Positions 5,159-7,280 of a DNA stretch of 7,280 bases are shown one piece after another. A model generated the notes under the pieces. That model was not told the DNA's origin. It did no database searches and was given only the letters and a program-made list of their open reading frames with translations. The first letter of the stretch is position 1. Every line of letters starts with the position of its first letter. The DNA comes from Actinocrinis sp046724665 (GTDB lineage: Bacteria; Actinomycetota; Actinomycetes; Streptomycetales; Catenulisporaceae). Location: contig JBKOWZ010000232.1 in assembly GCA_046724665.1 (NCBI GenBank), positions 1 to 7,280 on the forward strand, given 5' to 3'. The position numbers and the translations under genes are program-made.

Positions 5159-7280
5159 TCACCGGCCCGGCCGGAGTCCACGTAGTCGTTCCGGTGGGAC
5201 CTGGGGCGGTCGCTGGATGGGCGTCTTCGCCCGACGCTTGGGTATCTCGGTACGACCTATCTCCGTCTCCGGCTGCGGGCGCAGATGTGCCTTGCGGCTC
5301 TGGTGCTCCTGCCGTTGCCCGGTACGAGCCGAGGCATTCGGGCTCTGGGACACCTGTACGGCGGCCGCCTGGGAAGCGTGCTTGTCCAGGTGGCCGTGCT
5401 CGACGAGGAGGGCGGCGAGGTGGCCGCGGTATAGCGGCTGGTCGGCGTCGGCGGCCGGGTCGCGCATGTCGCCGAGCCAGTCCTTGCCGAGTCGTTCGGC
5501 CAGTTCGGTGGCGATGCGGGCCTGCTCTTCGGATGTCAGGGTGCGGTAGAGGTCGGCGGCCAGTCGTCCACGGGCGCGGTCGGTATCCATGCGGGTTGCG
5601 CGCAGGGCGAGCAGGGAGGCGGCGGCGATCCAGTAGGCGCGGTGGCCGACCCTTCCGCGAGCCGGGTACGGGCCGAGCGGGTGTTCGGGGTCCTCGTCCG
5701 TGACCTGGTACTGGTCGCGGTAGGCGGCGATGGCGGAGAGGTGGCGCAGCCATTGCCCGTGCTGCGCCGGGTCGGTGGGCTCGTCGCCGAGTTGCGCGGC
5801 CCATGCCGGTCGGGTGGTGGCGGCGGCGTGGGTGAGGGCGTCGACGCGGCTGCGGATCAGTTCGGCGCGGGTGTCCAGGTAGGGCCGCCGTTGCGGGTCG
5901 TCGACGTGTTGGACGGTGCGCAGCCAGGCGGGCAGGCGCGAGTCCTCGAGTCGCTGCTCGGCGAGACGCAGCTGCTCTGCCACGGCCGTGAGGGTCGGCT
6001 GTTCGGGACCGGCCTCGATGGCCGTGAGGGCGTGGCCGAGTGCTTCGGCGGAGTCGGTGCCCGCGCTCCCCAGCCGGCTGAGCAAGCGCAGAATCCGGGG
6101 CCACGCGGCGGCGGAATCGTGTGGCACCGCGCCGGTTCGGGCGTCTAGGAAGCGGTGGACGTGCACGGCGACGCACTGGGCCACGGACGTGGTTGTCCGA
6201 ACGCTCCTGCGGTCCACGGCGTCGACGAGGACGTCGGCCGGATCGAATCCGAGGTCGTCGACGCGGCGCAGTGCCAGCAGCAGCGCGAGCCAGGCAGGAT
6301 CACGGCGGGCCCGGTTGACGCGCACGGTGCCCAGCACTCTGTGCAGTGCGCGCACGTAGTCGCGCTCCCGATCCGGGCCGGTGTCTTCACGGGCGGCAGG
6401 CGCCGCGGGGGCAGGCTCCATACTGATCTGCGCCGCCAGCGTCGGGGCGAGCCCGTCCAGGATGGCGCGGTAGCGCAGCGCCTCGGCCGGGGTGGGTCCG
6501 GGTCCGGCCGTGGGCGGCTGCTCGTTGTCGATGACCCGGCGCAGCCGCCAGGAGAGTACCTGCGCGAGGGATTGCGCGCTGGCCAGTTCGCGGCTGCGCG
6601 TCACGTTCGCCAGCAGGGCCGGCGCGTCCCATCCGCCGGCTTCGGCGTCGCGCAACGCCCGCTGCACCGCGTGCCATGCCGGGTCCTCGGTGATCTCCCA
6701 CGCGAGGCCGGGCAACCCCTGTTGCACGAGCCGGCGGTAGCGGGCATCGGTGGCGACGTCGAGCGCGTGCTCGTAGCGGGGCACGAGCGTGCTCAGCGAT
6801 TCAGCCTCAGCATAGGAGGCGGCGATCTGCTCGCTCGCCGAGAGCTCGGCGCTCTGCCGGGCCACGACGTGTTCGAGGATTTCGCGGGCGGCGTAGGCAT
6901 CGGCGTCGAAGCGCACGGCGTCCACGTGCTCGTCGTGGTTGAGGCTCGCGAGCTCGTGTGTCGCGACATAGAGAGCGGTGTTGGCGCGGGCGCGGGCGAT
7001 GATGACGTAGAAGTTCTCCCGGCTCATCTCCTCGGTGATCAGGGCGTGGCACGCGTCCACGGTCGAGCCCTGGGCGCGATGCGCGGTGGTCGCATAGAGC
7101 AGCTCGACGTTCGCCGCGACGTACTGCGCGGGGAGCAGCACGCGGCCGTGGTGCTCCAGATGCCGGACGGTTAGCGCCCCGTTCTCGTGGCGCTCGACGA
7201 CCTGCCATCCGTCCCCGTTCTTGACGAAATCCCGGACCCCGGCCCGCAGCCGACGGTTGTTATCGCGCGTGACGATCAGG
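5159..7280 (-). CDS. MobF-type conjugative relaxase-helicase (TraA/TrwC-like), C-terminal part
   Basis: The minus-strand frame is open from the window edge (last full codon at 7277-7279) to TGA at 5159-5161, giving 706 residues. The N-terminal relaxase and the Walker A/B part of the helicase lie outside the window. Counting from the window edge, residues 1-46 (TRDNNRRLRAGVRDFV, then LTVRHLEHHGRV) belong to the RecD-like helicase domain. YATTAHRAQGSTVD (62-75) is helicase motif V, and RENFYVIIARARANTALYVA (87-106) is motif VI with Arg96. The remaining ~590 residues are a long helical region typical of actinomycete relaxases, containing PAWAAQLGDEPTDPAQHGQW and IAAYRDQYQVTDEDPEHPLG, then a basic disordered tail. 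Such proteins nick oriT, stay bound to the 5' end and unwind DNA for transfer. The motif VI Thr usual in TRAR/TRGR is Ala here. The GTG at 7141 is internal, because the conserved domain continues upstream of it. Confidence 0.92.
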   Translation of the reverse strand, partial: LIVTRDNNRRLRAGVRDFVKNGDGWQVVERHENGALTVRHLEHHGRVLLPAQYVAANVELLYATTAHRAQGSTVDACHALITEEMSRENFYVIIARARANTALYVATHELASLNHDEHVDAVRFDADAYAAREILEHVVARQSAELSASEQIAASYAEAESLSTLVPRYEHALDVATDARYRRLVQQGLPGLAWEITEDPAWHAVQRALRDAEAGGWDAPALLANVTRSRELASAQSLAQVLSWRLRRVIDNEQPPTAGPGPTPAEALRYRAILDGLAPTLAAQISMEPAPAAPAAREDTGPDRERDYVRALHRVLGTVRVNRARRDPAWLALLLALRRVDDLGFDPADVLVDAVDRRSVRTTTSVAQCVAVHVHRFLDARTGAVPHDSAAAWPRILRLLSRLGSAGTDSAEALGHALTAIEAGPEQPTLTAVAEQLRLAEQRLEDSRLPAWLRTVQHVDDPQRRPYLDTRAELIRSRVDALTHAAATTRPAWAAQLGDEPTDPAQHGQWLRHLSAIAAYRDQYQVTDEDPEHPLGPYPARGRVGHRAYWIAAASLLALRATRMDTDRARGRLAADLYRTLTSEEQARIATELAERLGKDWLGDMRDPAADADQPLYRGHLAALLVEHGHLDKHASQAAAVQVSQSPNASARTGQRQEHQSRKAHLRPQPETEIGRTEIPKRRAKTPIQRPPQVPPERLRGLRPGR

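Noticed and set aside
5151..6176. Second minus-strand frame within the relaxase region
   Set aside because: It is extremely Arg/Pro-rich and lies in the wrong frame of a recognised gene.
5194..6359. Long plus-strand frames opposite the relaxase
   Set aside because: They are antisense shadows caused by high GC; composition is Arg/Gly/Ala-rich, and the minus frame carries clear helicase and relaxase C-terminal motifs.

Overview
This window is high-GC actinomycete DNA (Actinomycetia; genus not resolved). Evidence is the strong G/C preference at third codon positions, GTG starts, and protein families largely confined to Streptomyces, Nocardia, Amycolatopsis and relatives: DUF397, XRE with a DUF5753 domain, and RsbW-like ATP-binding proteins. 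The right end carries the C-terminal half of a MobF-type (TrwC/TraA-like) conjugative relaxase-helicase. The window is therefore most likely part of an integrative conjugative element or conjugative plasmid. No integrase, att site, tRNA, rRNA, CRISPR array or insertion sequence is visible.

Layout, left to right. (1) 1-780, + strand: the 3' part of an unrecognised alpha-helical protein that starts before the window. (2) 781-951: a short convergent intergenic stretch ending in a hairpin. (3) 952-2831, - strand: two genes, an RsbW-like HATPase protein (upstream, 2307-2831) and an XRE regulator with a TPR-like C-terminal half (952-2196). (4) 2832-2950: a divergent intergenic region with two inverted repeats that could be operators. 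(5) 2951-3960, + strand: an XRE/DUF5753 regulator overlapping a DUF397 protein by 4 bases (ATGA). (6) 3961-4260: 300 bases without a convincing gene. It holds a weak terminator-like hairpin, two imperfect copies of a promoter/operator-like unit about 98 bp apart, and a strong 11-bp hairpin directly ahead of the next gene. (7) 4261-5154, + strand: a winged-helix protein with a small C-terminal CxxC-x9-CxxC motif. (8) 5159-7280, - strand: the relaxase-helicase C-terminus, convergent with gene 7, with only 4 bases between the two stop codons.

How the genes may work together (inference): genes 3 and 5 form a compact regulatory cassette of HATPase, TPR-XRE, XRE/DUF5753 and DUF397, of the kind found in many copies in streptomycetes (whiJ/abaA-like loci). 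Here it lies inside a conjugative element. It may control transfer or maintenance genes, with the winged-helix protein and its structured leader as one possible target. By eye the cassette and the following intergenic region are less GC-rich than the relaxase, consistent with a separate origin.
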